The translations under genes and the position numbers were made by a program. This document shows positions 8,632 through 17,055 of a DNA stretch of 64,000 bases, one piece after another (positions within the stretch are counted from its first letter, which is position 1; the number at the start of each line of letters is the position of its first letter). The stretch covers positions 16,381 to 80,380 of the forward strand of contig JAKBRJ010000002.1 in the NCBI GenBank assembly GCA_021834785.1. The letters run 5' to 3'. This DNA is from Microcaldota archaeon (GTDB lineage: Archaea; Micrarchaeota; Micrarchaeia; Micrarchaeales; Micrarchaeaceae). The notes beneath the pieces were generated by a model. That model searched no databases. It was not told the DNA's origin and worked only from the letters and a program-made list of their open reading frames with translations.

Positions 8632-8640
8632 ACCTGAAAG

Positions 8641-9012
8641 TCATTTTGGCTCATTTTCGCATTCTATCGTTGCCTGCAACTCAATCCTCTCGGAAATGGC
8701 CCCATCCTGGTCATACACATACGCGGTTATTTTTACCGCATACCCATCTGGAAAATTATTAGGCCTTGTATATATCTTAATCTGCTTCTCTATGGCGCTT
8801 TCCGGATGAACGATGCCCATTCTTGTCCTTCCTGTATCTAACTCCCTATCGTGCGCCAATGAAAGAGGGGACTTTACATTAACGTCGCATTCGCACCAAT
8901 AATGGTTAGTCTTGTTTGCATTGCCTAGGCGTATGATCATTATGGCCTCATTCTTTGCATATGCCTTGAGCTTTTCCGGCACGAACTTTGCGCTAACGCT
9001 TAAATCGGACAT
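8641..9012 (-). CDS. Hypothetical soluble protein, beta-rich
   Basis: About 123 residues with no signal peptide or membrane segment. Alternating hydrophobic and polar residues (EAIMIIRLGN, YWCECDVNV, QIKIYTRPN, AVKITAYVYD, RIELQATIEC) suggest a single beta-sandwich domain, like an intracellular immunoglobulin-fold protein. I do not recognise the family. GTG 9021 or ATG 9012 could be the start; ATG is listed. The stop lies 9 bases from the acylphosphatase stop, so the genes converge. An AT-rich region (9020-9075) upstream could serve this gene and the divergent winged-helix gene. Confidence 0.6.
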   Translation of the reverse strand: MSDLSVSAKFVPEKLKAYAKNEAIMIIRLGNANKTNHYWCECDVNVKSPLSLAHDRELDTGRTRMGIVHPESAIEKQIKIYTRPNNFPDGYAVKITAYVYDQDGAISERIELQATIECENEPK

Positions 9013-9098
9013 GTAATTCACTCTTAATTATACGCAGATAGTAATTTATAAACTTTAATTTCTAAATACATCTTGTAAACCCTCAACCGTGTGCAGAT

Positions 9099-9557
9099 AT
9101 GGAAGTTAATGAAGCAAAGCTTATAGAGCGGGAGATAACGCTAAGGGAGCTAAGGCTCACAAAAGAGGTCGTGGAGACTAGGCGCTCAATGGTCAGGTGG
9201 CTTGCACTCAGCCTAGGGGTAATAAATCCTGGCGAATCAAGGCTCAGCGCAATATCCGTATTAGATTCGATGTTATACTTCCAATTCACGAAAAACGAGG
9301 ATCCCACTGTAGAGGAATTGTCGAAGTACATAGGCGAGGCATGGGCCCCAATAAATGAAAAGACATTGAGGTACCATCTCCTGCAGCTTGCAAATGCAGG
9401 TGTTCTTGCACATTCAAAGGGCAAGTACCGCTTCATAATTCCTGACGGATATGACAGGTATGACATCGATGCGTGGGTGGAGAACTACTTCGAATCAGGG
9501 ATATACCCGATAAAAGGCAAGGTATCGACTGTAATAAAAGAATTGAGCAAAAGGTAA
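9099..9557 (+). CDS. Winged-helix DNA-binding protein
   Basis: 152 residues. Residues 1-35 form a charged, probably coiled-coil helix; residues 50-118 fit a winged helix-turn-helix (SVLDSMLYFQF, PTVEELSKYIG, NEKTLRYHLLQLANAGVLAHSKGKYRFI), where TLRYHLLQLANAGVL is the recognition helix region. This is typical of archaeal transcription regulators with ArsR/MarR-like folds. The C-terminal 30 residues may dimerise. It lies 4 bases before an exported glycoprotein gene on the same strand, so it may regulate or respond to that protein. Target unknown. Confidence 0.7.
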   Translation: MEVNEAKLIEREITLRELRLTKEVVETRRSMVRWLALSLGVINPGESRLSAISVLDSMLYFQFTKNEDPTVEELSKYIGEAWAPINEKTLRYHLLQLANAGVLAHSKGKYRFIIPDGYDRYDIDAWVENYFESGIYPIKGKVSTVIKELSKR

Positions 9558-9561
9558 TGCA

Positions 9562-11289
9562 ATGGTGTCTAAGAATGTTGTATTTTATGGTATACTTGCG
9601 ATAGCGATCGCATTAATAGTCTTCATATCTGCGCTAATGTTAAAGTCTCCCTCTTCATATAATGTGGCGGTGCATATAGCCGCCCTGAATTATGGCGCAT
9701 CCAATGCCCTATACCCATATCAGACGTCACACTTTCTTATAACTGTATATAATAAAGGCAATTTTTACGCCAAGGCCATACCTTTGGGATTTTACTTAAA
9801 CGGCACCGAGCTTGCGTTCTATAAGGTATCGATACCTGCAAATTCAAACGTATCGGTAAATGAAAACTATACATACAATGCAAACGGCACGTACCAGTTT
9901 TCTGCAGTTCTTGATCCTGCCAATGTCCTAAATATAGCAAACAGGCCGGATGCTTCAAGCGATGTTAACATTAAGGTTGAAGCCCCACAGACGCCTGATT
10001 TATATACATTCATACCAAACAACGGCATAATAAATACTACCGAGTTTTCACTCTTCCCTAAAGGCGCTGCATTTTCATCGCTTGCATACGATTCCTATAA
10101 TATTAGCAACTTCAAGATGCTATTCGGCCCATCGCAAGGCATAATATCAAAGGTATTCACGGATATTTTGCCGCTGATAAATGTAGAAAACGGCGTATAT
10201 GCCAAGTATCGCAACGGGAGCATAGCTTACGGAGCGTGGATACAAGGGGCATTGACGAGCGAAAAGATAGCCCTTCTTCTTTCTACCTTCAATATACCTG
10301 TATACAATTTCACGGCCGGCGGCAACACCGCTACGTTTGCCAAGGCAAACAACGATACGAGCATATGCACACTTACATACGGGGGCTGGACAAAGGTGAT
10401 GGCGTACTACAACGAATTAGGCAATGCAACATGCATGAATGTGATATCAAAAACTTATCAGCCATCAGAGGCCAATGCCATAATTGCGGCATCTAAGTCA
10501 AATCACACATTTGGTGCGCATCTTGCCAATTTCACATATACTAATTCCACCCAAATAGGCCAGGCATTTGGAATTTCATCGAACCGCACATATTACATGA
10601 ATATGTTCCAAAACAGTTTTGGGACATTTGCAGCATACCTGCAAAAGAACGCACATCCATTGAACGTATCCGGCATTTACAATTCTACGCGTAGCTGCTT
10701 AGGCCTAATATATAATAGCAACAAAACCGGCACAAGCGTATGCTCAATATACCTGGCGCCAATAAACGGGGCGGCGTCATCGCTTGCCAATTACTCATTC
10801 ATAAAATCGGAGGAGATCGGCACCAACTATACTGCAATATTATATTCGTTTGTCAACTCTTCAAATGCATTGAATGCACATTACAATTCCGCCAAGCTGA
10901 TACAGGCGCTGAACCTAAGCCAGCGCAGCGCAATATGGCAACCGGCGTTCAAGAATTCGTGCAGCATAAGCAATTCTTCAATGGGGTGCAAGGCGCTGGC
11001 GTTCAATACATCAGATGACTATGCATCCATGCAGATACTCAACGGGCTGCCACATGCGATCCACATAAACACCCTATCGTGCTTCATATCTGGAGAAGAA
11101 GTCAACCAGACCATAAATCAGACGATAGCCAGCGGCGCAAGCGCCAATGATACGGTCGCATGCCACAACATACCCGTGCCAATTGCAAGCATCACCACCG
11201 CATACGAGATGCATATGAATTACACATACGAAAACGTGGCAAGGTCAGTCAATGGCACATTCAATGCAACAAATGCATTCTTCGGATGA
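9562..11289 (+). CDS. Membrane-anchored exported glycoprotein
   Basis: 575 residues. The N-terminal segment (VVFYGILAIAIALIVFISALML, residues 6-27) is a signal anchor; the rest is extracellular with many N-x-S/T sequons and six or more cysteines. Residues about 30-140 look like a CARDB-type beta-sandwich (FLITVYNKGNFYAKAIPLGFYLNG, SIPANSNVSVNENYTY), the adhesion-related fold often found on archaeal surface proteins. The remainder is not recognised. It is probably co-transcribed with the winged-helix gene 4 bases upstream. Function on the cell surface is inferred only. Confidence 0.65.
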   Translation: MVSKNVVFYGILAIAIALIVFISALMLKSPSSYNVAVHIAALNYGASNALYPYQTSHFLITVYNKGNFYAKAIPLGFYLNGTELAFYKVSIPANSNVSVNENYTYNANGTYQFSAVLDPANVLNIANRPDASSDVNIKVEAPQTPDLYTFIPNNGIINTTEFSLFPKGAAFSSLAYDSYNISNFKMLFGPSQGIISKVFTDILPLINVENGVYAKYRNGSIAYGAWIQGALTSEKIALLLSTFNIPVYNFTAGGNTATFAKANNDTSICTLTYGGWTKVMAYYNELGNATCMNVISKTYQPSEANAIIAASKSNHTFGAHLANFTYTNSTQIGQAFGISSNRTYYMNMFQNSFGTFAAYLQKNAHPLNVSGIYNSTRSCLGLIYNSNKTGTSVCSIYLAPINGAASSLANYSFIKSEEIGTNYTAILYSFVNSSNALNAHYNSAKLIQALNLSQRSAIWQPAFKNSCSISNSSMGCKALAFNTSDDYASMQILNGLPHAIHINTLSCFISGEEVNQTINQTIASGASANDTVACHNIPVPIASITTAYEMHMNYTYENVARSVNGTFNATNAFFG

Positions 11290-11309
11290 CGGTATCTGAT
11301 AAAAGGCCC

Positions 11310-11504
11310 TCAAAACCCGATGAAATCCTTTGCGCCCATGCCTTCAGGGAAAGCCCTTCCATTTTCTGCTTCTACTGGAAGCTTGAGCTGGTTCGCCAGC
11401 CTTTGCAGTTCGCTCATGTCAATTATCCTATCTAAAAAGAGCTCTGCAAATGTACTGCTTCCTATGGGCATGCGCTTCACTTTGAAAACCACATACTGCA
11501 GCAT
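11310..11504 (-). CDS. Small soluble protein, N-terminus probably longer than the first ATG
   Basis: From the first normal start (ATG 11504) the protein has 64 residues with a helix-rich centre (FAELFLDRIIDMSELQRLANQL). Upstream the same frame stays open for 27 more codons and reads like protein (ISETAKAILEDGSIRIKVK). No ATG, GTG or TTG occurs there. An AGGTG lies shortly before an ATA codon at 11573-11571, and a TATA-like element near 11600-11608 would put the transcript start near 11580. So the real protein may be 87 residues starting at a non-standard codon. It is divergent from nuoH. Function unknown. Confidence 0.5.
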   Translation of the reverse strand: MLQYVVFKVKRMPIGSSTFAELFLDRIIDMSELQRLANQLKLPVEAENGRAFPEGMGAKDFIGF

Positions 11505-11618
11505 CCCTGCGCGCTTTACCTTAATGCGTATGCTTCCATCCTCTAATATCGCTTTTGCAGTTTCGCTTATTATTGCAGCACCTTTTTACATTTACTATAT
11601 GAATATAAATAAAATAAG

Positions 11619-11626
11619 TTATAAAC
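11619..11626 (+). promoter_or_regulatory. TATA box of the nuo operon
   Basis: TTATAAAC lies 26-33 bases before the nuoH ATG at 11652, the spacing expected when transcription begins at or just before the start codon. A second TATA-like stretch (ATATAAAT, 11603-11610) may serve the divergent small gene. Confidence 0.5.
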
Positions 11627-11651
11627 ATACCTGAGATAAGGATGTGGTTGG

Positions 11652-12701
11652 ATGTTTCAGATAGATTCACCTTCAATAAGCCAGTATTTCGGCATCGTCG
11701 ACGCATATCTATCCAAAGTGCTTCCCCATTCCCTCGCATTCGGGCTATCCATTATAATTGCATTGGCAGTATTTGCAATACTGCTCTTCATGCTGGTTAC
11801 GCTTTTTGTATACTTGTTTGGCTGGGCCGAGCGAAAGATAATGGCAAGGATGCAATCAAGGCATGGGCCCACATACGTTGGCAAATACGGAATACTTCAA
11901 AATATGGCCGACGTAGTCAAGCTGCTTTCAAAAGAGAACATCGTTCCGGATGAAGCAGACATGCCTCTGTTTGCAATGGTTCTTCCAGTGGTATACGCCC
12001 TATTTGTATTGGCGCTGGCGTTCATACCTCTGAACGCATCATTTGTAGGAATCAATACTACATTCGGGCTTATAGTCGTATTCCTGATACTCTCGTTCAT
12101 GCCGCTTCTGCTTTTTCTTGCAGGGTGGACAAGCGGCAATAAGTTTGGCTCTATAAGCGCCCAGAGGTCGGTAGTCATGCTGATAAGCTATGAGGTGCCT
12201 TTGATGATAGTCCTAGCTGCCGTTGCGCTCGCCTCGCATAGCTTTAGCCTTTCAGCCATAGTAGGCTCACAATCCCACATATGGTTTGCATTGATGATGC
12301 CGATAGGATTTGCAATATTCTTCATAGTGATGCTTGCTGAGCTGGAGAGGCCTCCATTCGACCTCCGCGAAGCCGACAACGAATTGATATCCGGATGGCT
12401 GACAGATGTAAGCGCCCCATACTATGGGCTTGCGCTCTTCTTAGATTATACAAGGATGTTTGTGGGCACGCTGCTGATATCCCTGTTGTTTCTGGGCGGA
12501 TGGAATGGCCCAGTATTGCCTCCATTCATATGGCTTATGATCAAGGTGGTAATACTTACCATATTCATAGTCATAATACGGGCGACTACTGTGAGGATGA
12601 GGATAGATAGGCTGCTTAAGATAGGGTGGACCTACCTGCTGCCTCTTTCTGTAATCAATTTATTCCTTGCATATATAATATTTATCGTGGTTGGTGTATA
12701 A
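11652..12701 (+). CDS. nuoH: NADH-quinone oxidoreductase-like subunit H
   Basis: Membrane subunit of respiratory complex I that forms the quinone-site cradle and links the peripheral arm to the proton-pumping arm. 349 residues with about eight membrane helices. The two most conserved family loops are clear: RMQSRHGPTYVGKYGILQNM and later LSKENIVPDEAD, and the acidic loop ELERPPFDLREADNELISGW. It begins a seven-gene run HIJKLMN; the nuoI start follows the stop codon directly. No nuoA-D lie upstream, where exported-protein genes occur instead. Confidence 0.95.
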   Translation: MFQIDSPSISQYFGIVDAYLSKVLPHSLAFGLSIIIALAVFAILLFMLVTLFVYLFGWAERKIMARMQSRHGPTYVGKYGILQNMADVVKLLSKENIVPDEADMPLFAMVLPVVYALFVLALAFIPLNASFVGINTTFGLIVVFLILSFMPLLLFLAGWTSGNKFGSISAQRSVVMLISYEVPLMIVLAAVALASHSFSLSAIVGSQSHIWFALMMPIGFAIFFIVMLAELERPPFDLREADNELISGWLTDVSAPYYGLALFLDYTRMFVGTLLISLLFLGGWNGPVLPPFIWLMIKVVILTIFIVIIRATTVRMRIDRLLKIGWTYLLPLSVINLFLAYIIFIVVGV

Positions 12702-13064
12702 ATGATAGGGAAAAGCATAATGAAGGTAGGGAAGGGCCTCCTGCAAAAGCCTGCCACGCTCGAATTTCCAGAGCAGAGGGAAGAGCTCACGGACAATTAC
12801 AGGGGCATACACAAGCTTGACATAAAGACATGCATAAGCTGCGCCGCATGCGCAAGGATATGCCCAAACCAGACCATAGACATGGTTGACATTGAAACAG
12901 AGAAAGGCACGAAGAAGATGCCGCTAGTCAATCTGGAGAGGTGTCTTTTCTGCGCTTTATGCGAAGAGGTATGCCCTCCGAAATGCCTTATATTGACAAA
13001 GGATTACGGCTTCGAAGCGTTCGACAGAAGGGAGTATATAAAGAGGCCTGAAGACCTAGGATGA
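12702..13064 (+). CDS. nuoI: Complex I-type ferredoxin subunit I
   Basis: Carries two [4Fe-4S] clusters that pass electrons toward the quinone site. The 120-residue protein has two complete cluster motifs: CISCAACARICP and CLFCALCEEVCPPKC. It is shorter than typical bacterial NuoI because the N- and C-terminal extensions are reduced. Its ATG follows the nuoH stop codon without a gap. Its partners NuoB and NuoCD are not in the window, so where it takes electrons from is open (ferredoxin or F420H2 are possibilities in archaea). Confidence 0.93.
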   Translation: MIGKSIMKVGKGLLQKPATLEFPEQREELTDNYRGIHKLDIKTCISCAACARICPNQTIDMVDIETEKGTKKMPLVNLERCLFCALCEEVCPPKCLILTKDYGFEAFDRREYIKRPEDLG

Positions 13065-13076
13065 TGTGGTGCAATT

Positions 13077-13544
13077 ATGCTCGTTGAGTTTCTGGCGATA
13101 GCTGCATTGGAATTGATTTCGATAGCTGCGATATTCGCGCTGAAGGACCTTCTGCATATCGGCATAATGCTGGCAGCCATATTCCTGTTAAACTCGCTAA
13201 TGTTCCTGATATTGGGCCAGCCCCTAATGGCAATAATACAGCTTTTCATACTTATAGGGGGCATTACAACATATTTCGTGATCGGCGTCGCATCTACGAG
13301 CTATTCGAAGTTTCCGCACACGAATGCAGCAAAACTTGCAGCCGTATCAATCATATTATTTGCCGCAATCGCATATCCTATGCATGCGTTGCAATTTTCC
13401 CAGGGATCACCGGGCACCGTTACGGGCAGCGGCATATCGAATTCCATATCTGCATATCTGCCGCTGTTTTACATACTTGCCATAATGCTTTTCGCAGCAG
13501 CATTCGGCTCAATAATACTGTTCAAGAGGATTGGAAGACCATGA
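13077..13544 (+). CDS. nuoJ: Complex I-type membrane subunit J
   Basis: 155-residue membrane protein with five hydrophobic segments. The first half (ALELISIAAIFALKDLLHIGIMLAAIFLLNSLMFLILGQPLMAIIQLFILIGGITTYFVIG) matches the NuoJ core, including the central glycine-rich helix that changes shape during pumping. The stop codon overlaps the nuoK ATG, so the two are translationally coupled. The C-terminal region is poorly conserved, as is usual. Confidence 0.88.
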   Translation: MLVEFLAIAALELISIAAIFALKDLLHIGIMLAAIFLLNSLMFLILGQPLMAIIQLFILIGGITTYFVIGVASTSYSKFPHTNAAKLAAVSIILFAAIAYPMHALQFSQGSPGTVTGSGISNSISAYLPLFYILAIMLFAAAFGSIILFKRIGRP

Positions 13545-13837
13545 TGGAATACTTCATAACCTTTGGCATTGCCCTCCTGTCGATAGGCATAGCCGGCATA
13601 GCGTCAAGCAGGCACCTTGTCATAATGCTCATGTCGATAGAGATCATACTTGTAGGCGCATCGCTTGTAGCAATTACCTTCTTCACATATTATTCTGGCA
13701 GTGCCATAATCCCGCTTCTGTTCGCCATATGGGCCGTTGCTGCATCTGAAGTGATAATGCTCATATCGTTCTATAGGTATATGGCTAAGAGTGAATTCAG
13801 CCTGGATATAGCCAAGCTTTCGGAATTGAAGGATTGA
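13541..13837 (+). CDS. nuoK: Complex I-type membrane subunit K
   Basis: 98-residue, three-helix subunit of the antiporter-like arm. Family features are the SRHLVIMLMSIEIILVGASLVAI segment, with the conserved membrane Glu in MSIE, and a second membrane acidic residue in AASEVIMLIS. It overlaps nuoJ by four bases and its stop overlaps the TTG that may start nuoL. Confidence 0.92.
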   Translation: MMEYFITFGIALLSIGIAGIASSRHLVIMLMSIEIILVGASLVAITFFTYYSGSAIIPLLFAIWAVAASEVIMLISFYRYMAKSEFSLDIAKLSELKD

Positions 13838-15633
13838 TAAGCATGTTACCATTATTTGTAATCGCCCCGCTGTTATTTGGCGGATTCATATCCCTTTTCA
13901 TGCGAGGCCGCTCACATATCGCCGGATGGACCGCATTTGCGTTCAGCATCGCATCACTGGCCCTTGCTGCATATGCGGTGTTATATTCATTTGGCAAAGC
14001 CTATTCGATTACATGGTTTGCAATAGGCGGGCTAACCGTGCATATATCAATGGCGATATACGCCCTCAACGCCATACTGCTCATGCTTGTTGCGCTCATC
14101 GCCCCGCTTATAATGCTTTATTCGATAGGATACATGGATGTGCCTAGCGAACGCCCAAGATTTTTCTTTGAGATCAGCATATTCGCTGCATCGATGATGC
14201 TTTTTGCGATATCCGCCAACTTCATAGCAATGTTCATAGCGTGGGAAATGCTGGGCATAACGAGCTACCTGCTTATAGGGTTCTGGTACCACAGGGAAAA
14301 GGCGCCTTACGCCGCCCGGAAGTCGATAACGACCATACTGATCGGCGATATGGCCATGCTGGCCGCAATGGTAATCATATGGAACTCCTTCCATACATTC
14401 AATTTCTATTCGATAATGGCAAGCCCGTATATAAATTCAATACAGATTCCCCTGCTGCTGATATTGGCGGCAGTGTTCACTAAATCAGCGCAATTCCCTT
14501 TTCACGAATGGCTTGCCGATGCGATGGAGGGCCCTACTCCCGTATCTGCATTCCTGCATTCATCGACAATGGTAAAAGCCGGGGTTTTTCTCGTTGCGCT
14601 CCTTCTGCCTCTTTTTTATGAAGCACACCTGCTTTACGTCATACTGGCATTCGGCATAGCCACGGCATTCATAGGCGCGACAAATGCGATAGCCGAGCGC
14701 CACATTAAAAAGATACTTGCATATTCAACTATGGAAGACCTGGGAATAATGCTTGTCGCCCTGGGGCTTCACGCTCTTTTGGCAGCAATGCTTTTCTTCA
14801 TAGTGCAGACGTTCTATAAGGCCCTGCTTTTCATGAGTGCAGGGTCCATAATGAAGGCTAATAACAACGCAGAGAACATATACCTAATAAAAGGCTCTTC
14901 AAAAAACAGGCTTCTTTTCATTTCTACGCTCTTTGGGGTCGGATCAATTGCAGGCATATTCCCATTGAGCGGATTCTTCGGAAAAGTTGCAATAGACTCG
15001 GCAGCCAGCAATATTTACGTATACATATTGTTGACTGTAGTGGAATTTGCAAGCAGCATCTACATATTCAGATGGCTTTTCATACCCATGCGCGATCCGC
15101 TTACCAAAGGCATTGACGCAGAGCTGACCTCAAAATACCAGAACATACCAAAGACCATGCTGTTCGCTATCGCAGTGCTTGCATTCCTTGTTGTAGTGGG
15201 CGCGTTCGCATATGCATACCTGCCTAATCTGCCATATTCGAATGCGTTCGTCAATACTAATATGCCGTTACATATTTCATTTATTTCGGGATTAGTGGAA
15301 ACAATAGCGGTGCTCCTTGGTTTATCTATAACCTATTACGCATATGTCAAGATGAACCTGAAAGGCCTGTCGTCGCATAGGATACTTCATACCCTATTAT
15401 ACAACAGCATTGCAGTGAATTGGGCATATTCTATAATCGCCAGTGCAGTCTATGAACTTGGCGGACTAGTAAATTCATTCGATTACGCACTTTACTGGTT
15501 TATGGTAATGGGTGGCGACGGCACCGTATTCATAGCAGAAAAGCTAAGGAGGGCCGTAAACGGGCAGATTAACACATATGCGGTTGCATTCGCCGCCGGC
15601 ATAATATTATTAATAATAATCATCGCTGTGTGA
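13834..15633 (+). CDS. nuoL: Complex I-type proton-pumping subunit L
   Basis: Antiporter-like subunit of 599 residues (596 from ATG 13843) with about 16 helices. Conserved segments include MFIAWEMLGITSYLLIGFWYHR, with the key Glu, and FPFHEWLADAMEGPTPVSAFLHSSTMVKAG around the broken helix and pumping Lys/His residues. The C-terminal end is a last membrane helix, so the long lateral helix looks present but short. The TTG at 13834 overlaps the nuoK stop; ATG 13843 is the conventional alternative. Confidence 0.93.
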   Translation: MISMLPLFVIAPLLFGGFISLFMRGRSHIAGWTAFAFSIASLALAAYAVLYSFGKAYSITWFAIGGLTVHISMAIYALNAILLMLVALIAPLIMLYSIGYMDVPSERPRFFFEISIFAASMMLFAISANFIAMFIAWEMLGITSYLLIGFWYHREKAPYAARKSITTILIGDMAMLAAMVIIWNSFHTFNFYSIMASPYINSIQIPLLLILAAVFTKSAQFPFHEWLADAMEGPTPVSAFLHSSTMVKAGVFLVALLLPLFYEAHLLYVILAFGIATAFIGATNAIAERHIKKILAYSTMEDLGIMLVALGLHALLAAMLFFIVQTFYKALLFMSAGSIMKANNNAENIYLIKGSSKNRLLFISTLFGVGSIAGIFPLSGFFGKVAIDSAASNIYVYILLTVVEFASSIYIFRWLFIPMRDPLTKGIDAELTSKYQNIPKTMLFAIAVLAFLVVVGAFAYAYLPNLPYSNAFVNTNMPLHISFISGLVETIAVLLGLSITYYAYVKMNLKGLSSHRILHTLLYNSIAVNWAYSIIASAVYELGGLVNSFDYALYWFMVMGGDGTVFIAEKLRRAVNGQINTYAVAFAAGIILLIIIIAV

Positions 15634-15637
15634 AAAT

Positions 15638-17047
15638 ATGATCCAAATATTGTTTATATCGCTCATTACAATTGCAATAGCAATAGCTGCAAATATTATT
15701 TTCGGAAGGAGATACTCGCAGCATATATCAATAGCTGCAGTGCTGCTGGTACTCACATACATGTCGTATTCGATAAGCGCATTTACATCAGGTAATCTTG
15801 CGGTATCGGAAAGCCTACCGTACATAAGCTCATTGGGCATCTCGCTGCATTTCATACTCAGCCCGATATCGCTCATGCTCATAGTCATGTCATTGATAGT
15901 CACGCTTGCCGCAATCGTGTGGCAGGGCTCCAGAGGCGCAAATACTCGTTCCATAAATTCGTTGCTGTTGCTTTTCCTGCTTTCGGCAATAGGCCTGTTC
16001 GCGTCTGCCAATCTGTTCCTGTTTTATATCTTCTGGGATGTGGGGGTCATATCTGTATTCTTCATCATACGATCGTTCGGAAGCGCATCAAGGGATGTTG
16101 CAGCGAAGAATTTCCTGATATACTCCATATTTGCTAGCGCGCTGCTGCTCTTTGCGATAATGCTGATATACTTTTATACCCCTATAGGGTCATTCAACAT
16201 AAGCTACATAACAGCACATTCATCAGAAATACCTACTGCTATCCAGGAATCGATATTCATGCTCATGTTCATAGCATTCGCCATAAAGATGCCAATATTT
16301 CCATTTCACTCCTGGATGCCGAACGCGTATTCCGATGCGCCTACTTCAGGTTCAGTGGTGATTGCGGGAGTGCTCTCAAAATTCGGAGCGTATGGCATGC
16401 TCGTATTATTCTATCTGCTTCCTGTTGCAGAAACGCTTAAAGCATATGTATACGCTATAGCTGTCATATCCGTATTTTACTCTGCCTTTGCAGCAATGAG
16501 GCAGAACGATTTGAAGAAAATGGCCGGGTATACAAGCATGATTGAAAGCGGCATAATATTGGCAGGCATAACTGCTATGAATTACCTAGGGGAATACGGG
16601 TCCGCATATATGATGCTTGCGCATGGATTTACAATTGCATTGATGTTCATAGCGATAGGCTCGTTTGAGTTCGCATACGGCACCAGGAGCATAAGCATAC
16701 TAAAGGGCGCGGTATCGTCGGCCAAATCCGCGTCCTATTCGTTTATATTCTCAATATTCAGCTCCACAGGCATGCCATTGACTGCTGGATTCATAGCAGA
16801 GCTAATGATATTCATAGGCACTGTTGGCGCTTTCGGATTATATGGAATCGTACCGCTGATAGGCATAATACTTCTTGGCGCATATATGTATCTGGCCGCA
16901 AGCAGGTCTATAATGTCAACAAAGGAAAAACTCCCAGATGTCGGGATTATAAACAAATCGCAGAGAGCTGCAATGGCGATAGCAATCGCAGCCGTATTGT
17001 TCTTCGGCATATTTCCATTCATATTTCTTAATATGGTAAAAATTTAG
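15638..17047 (+). CDS. nuoM: Complex I-type proton-pumping subunit M
   Basis: 469-residue antiporter-like subunit. The segment FPFHSWMPNAYSDAPTSGSVVIAGVLSKFGAYG is the canonical NuoM/Mrp motif, followed by MRQNDLKKMAGYTSMIESG. Between 12 and 14 hydrophobic helices are visible. It lies 4 bases after nuoL and 8 bases before nuoN, in the same operon. Confidence 0.93.
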   Translation: MIQILFISLITIAIAIAANIIFGRRYSQHISIAAVLLVLTYMSYSISAFTSGNLAVSESLPYISSLGISLHFILSPISLMLIVMSLIVTLAAIVWQGSRGANTRSINSLLLLFLLSAIGLFASANLFLFYIFWDVGVISVFFIIRSFGSASRDVAAKNFLIYSIFASALLLFAIMLIYFYTPIGSFNISYITAHSSEIPTAIQESIFMLMFIAFAIKMPIFPFHSWMPNAYSDAPTSGSVVIAGVLSKFGAYGMLVLFYLLPVAETLKAYVYAIAVISVFYSAFAAMRQNDLKKMAGYTSMIESGIILAGITAMNYLGEYGSAYMMLAHGFTIALMFIAIGSFEFAYGTRSISILKGAVSSAKSASYSFIFSIFSSTGMPLTAGFIAELMIFIGTVGAFGLYGIVPLIGIILLGAYMYLAASRSIMSTKEKLPDVGIINKSQRAAMAIAIAAVLFFGIFPFIFLNMVKI

Positions 17048-17055
17048 GTATTTAA

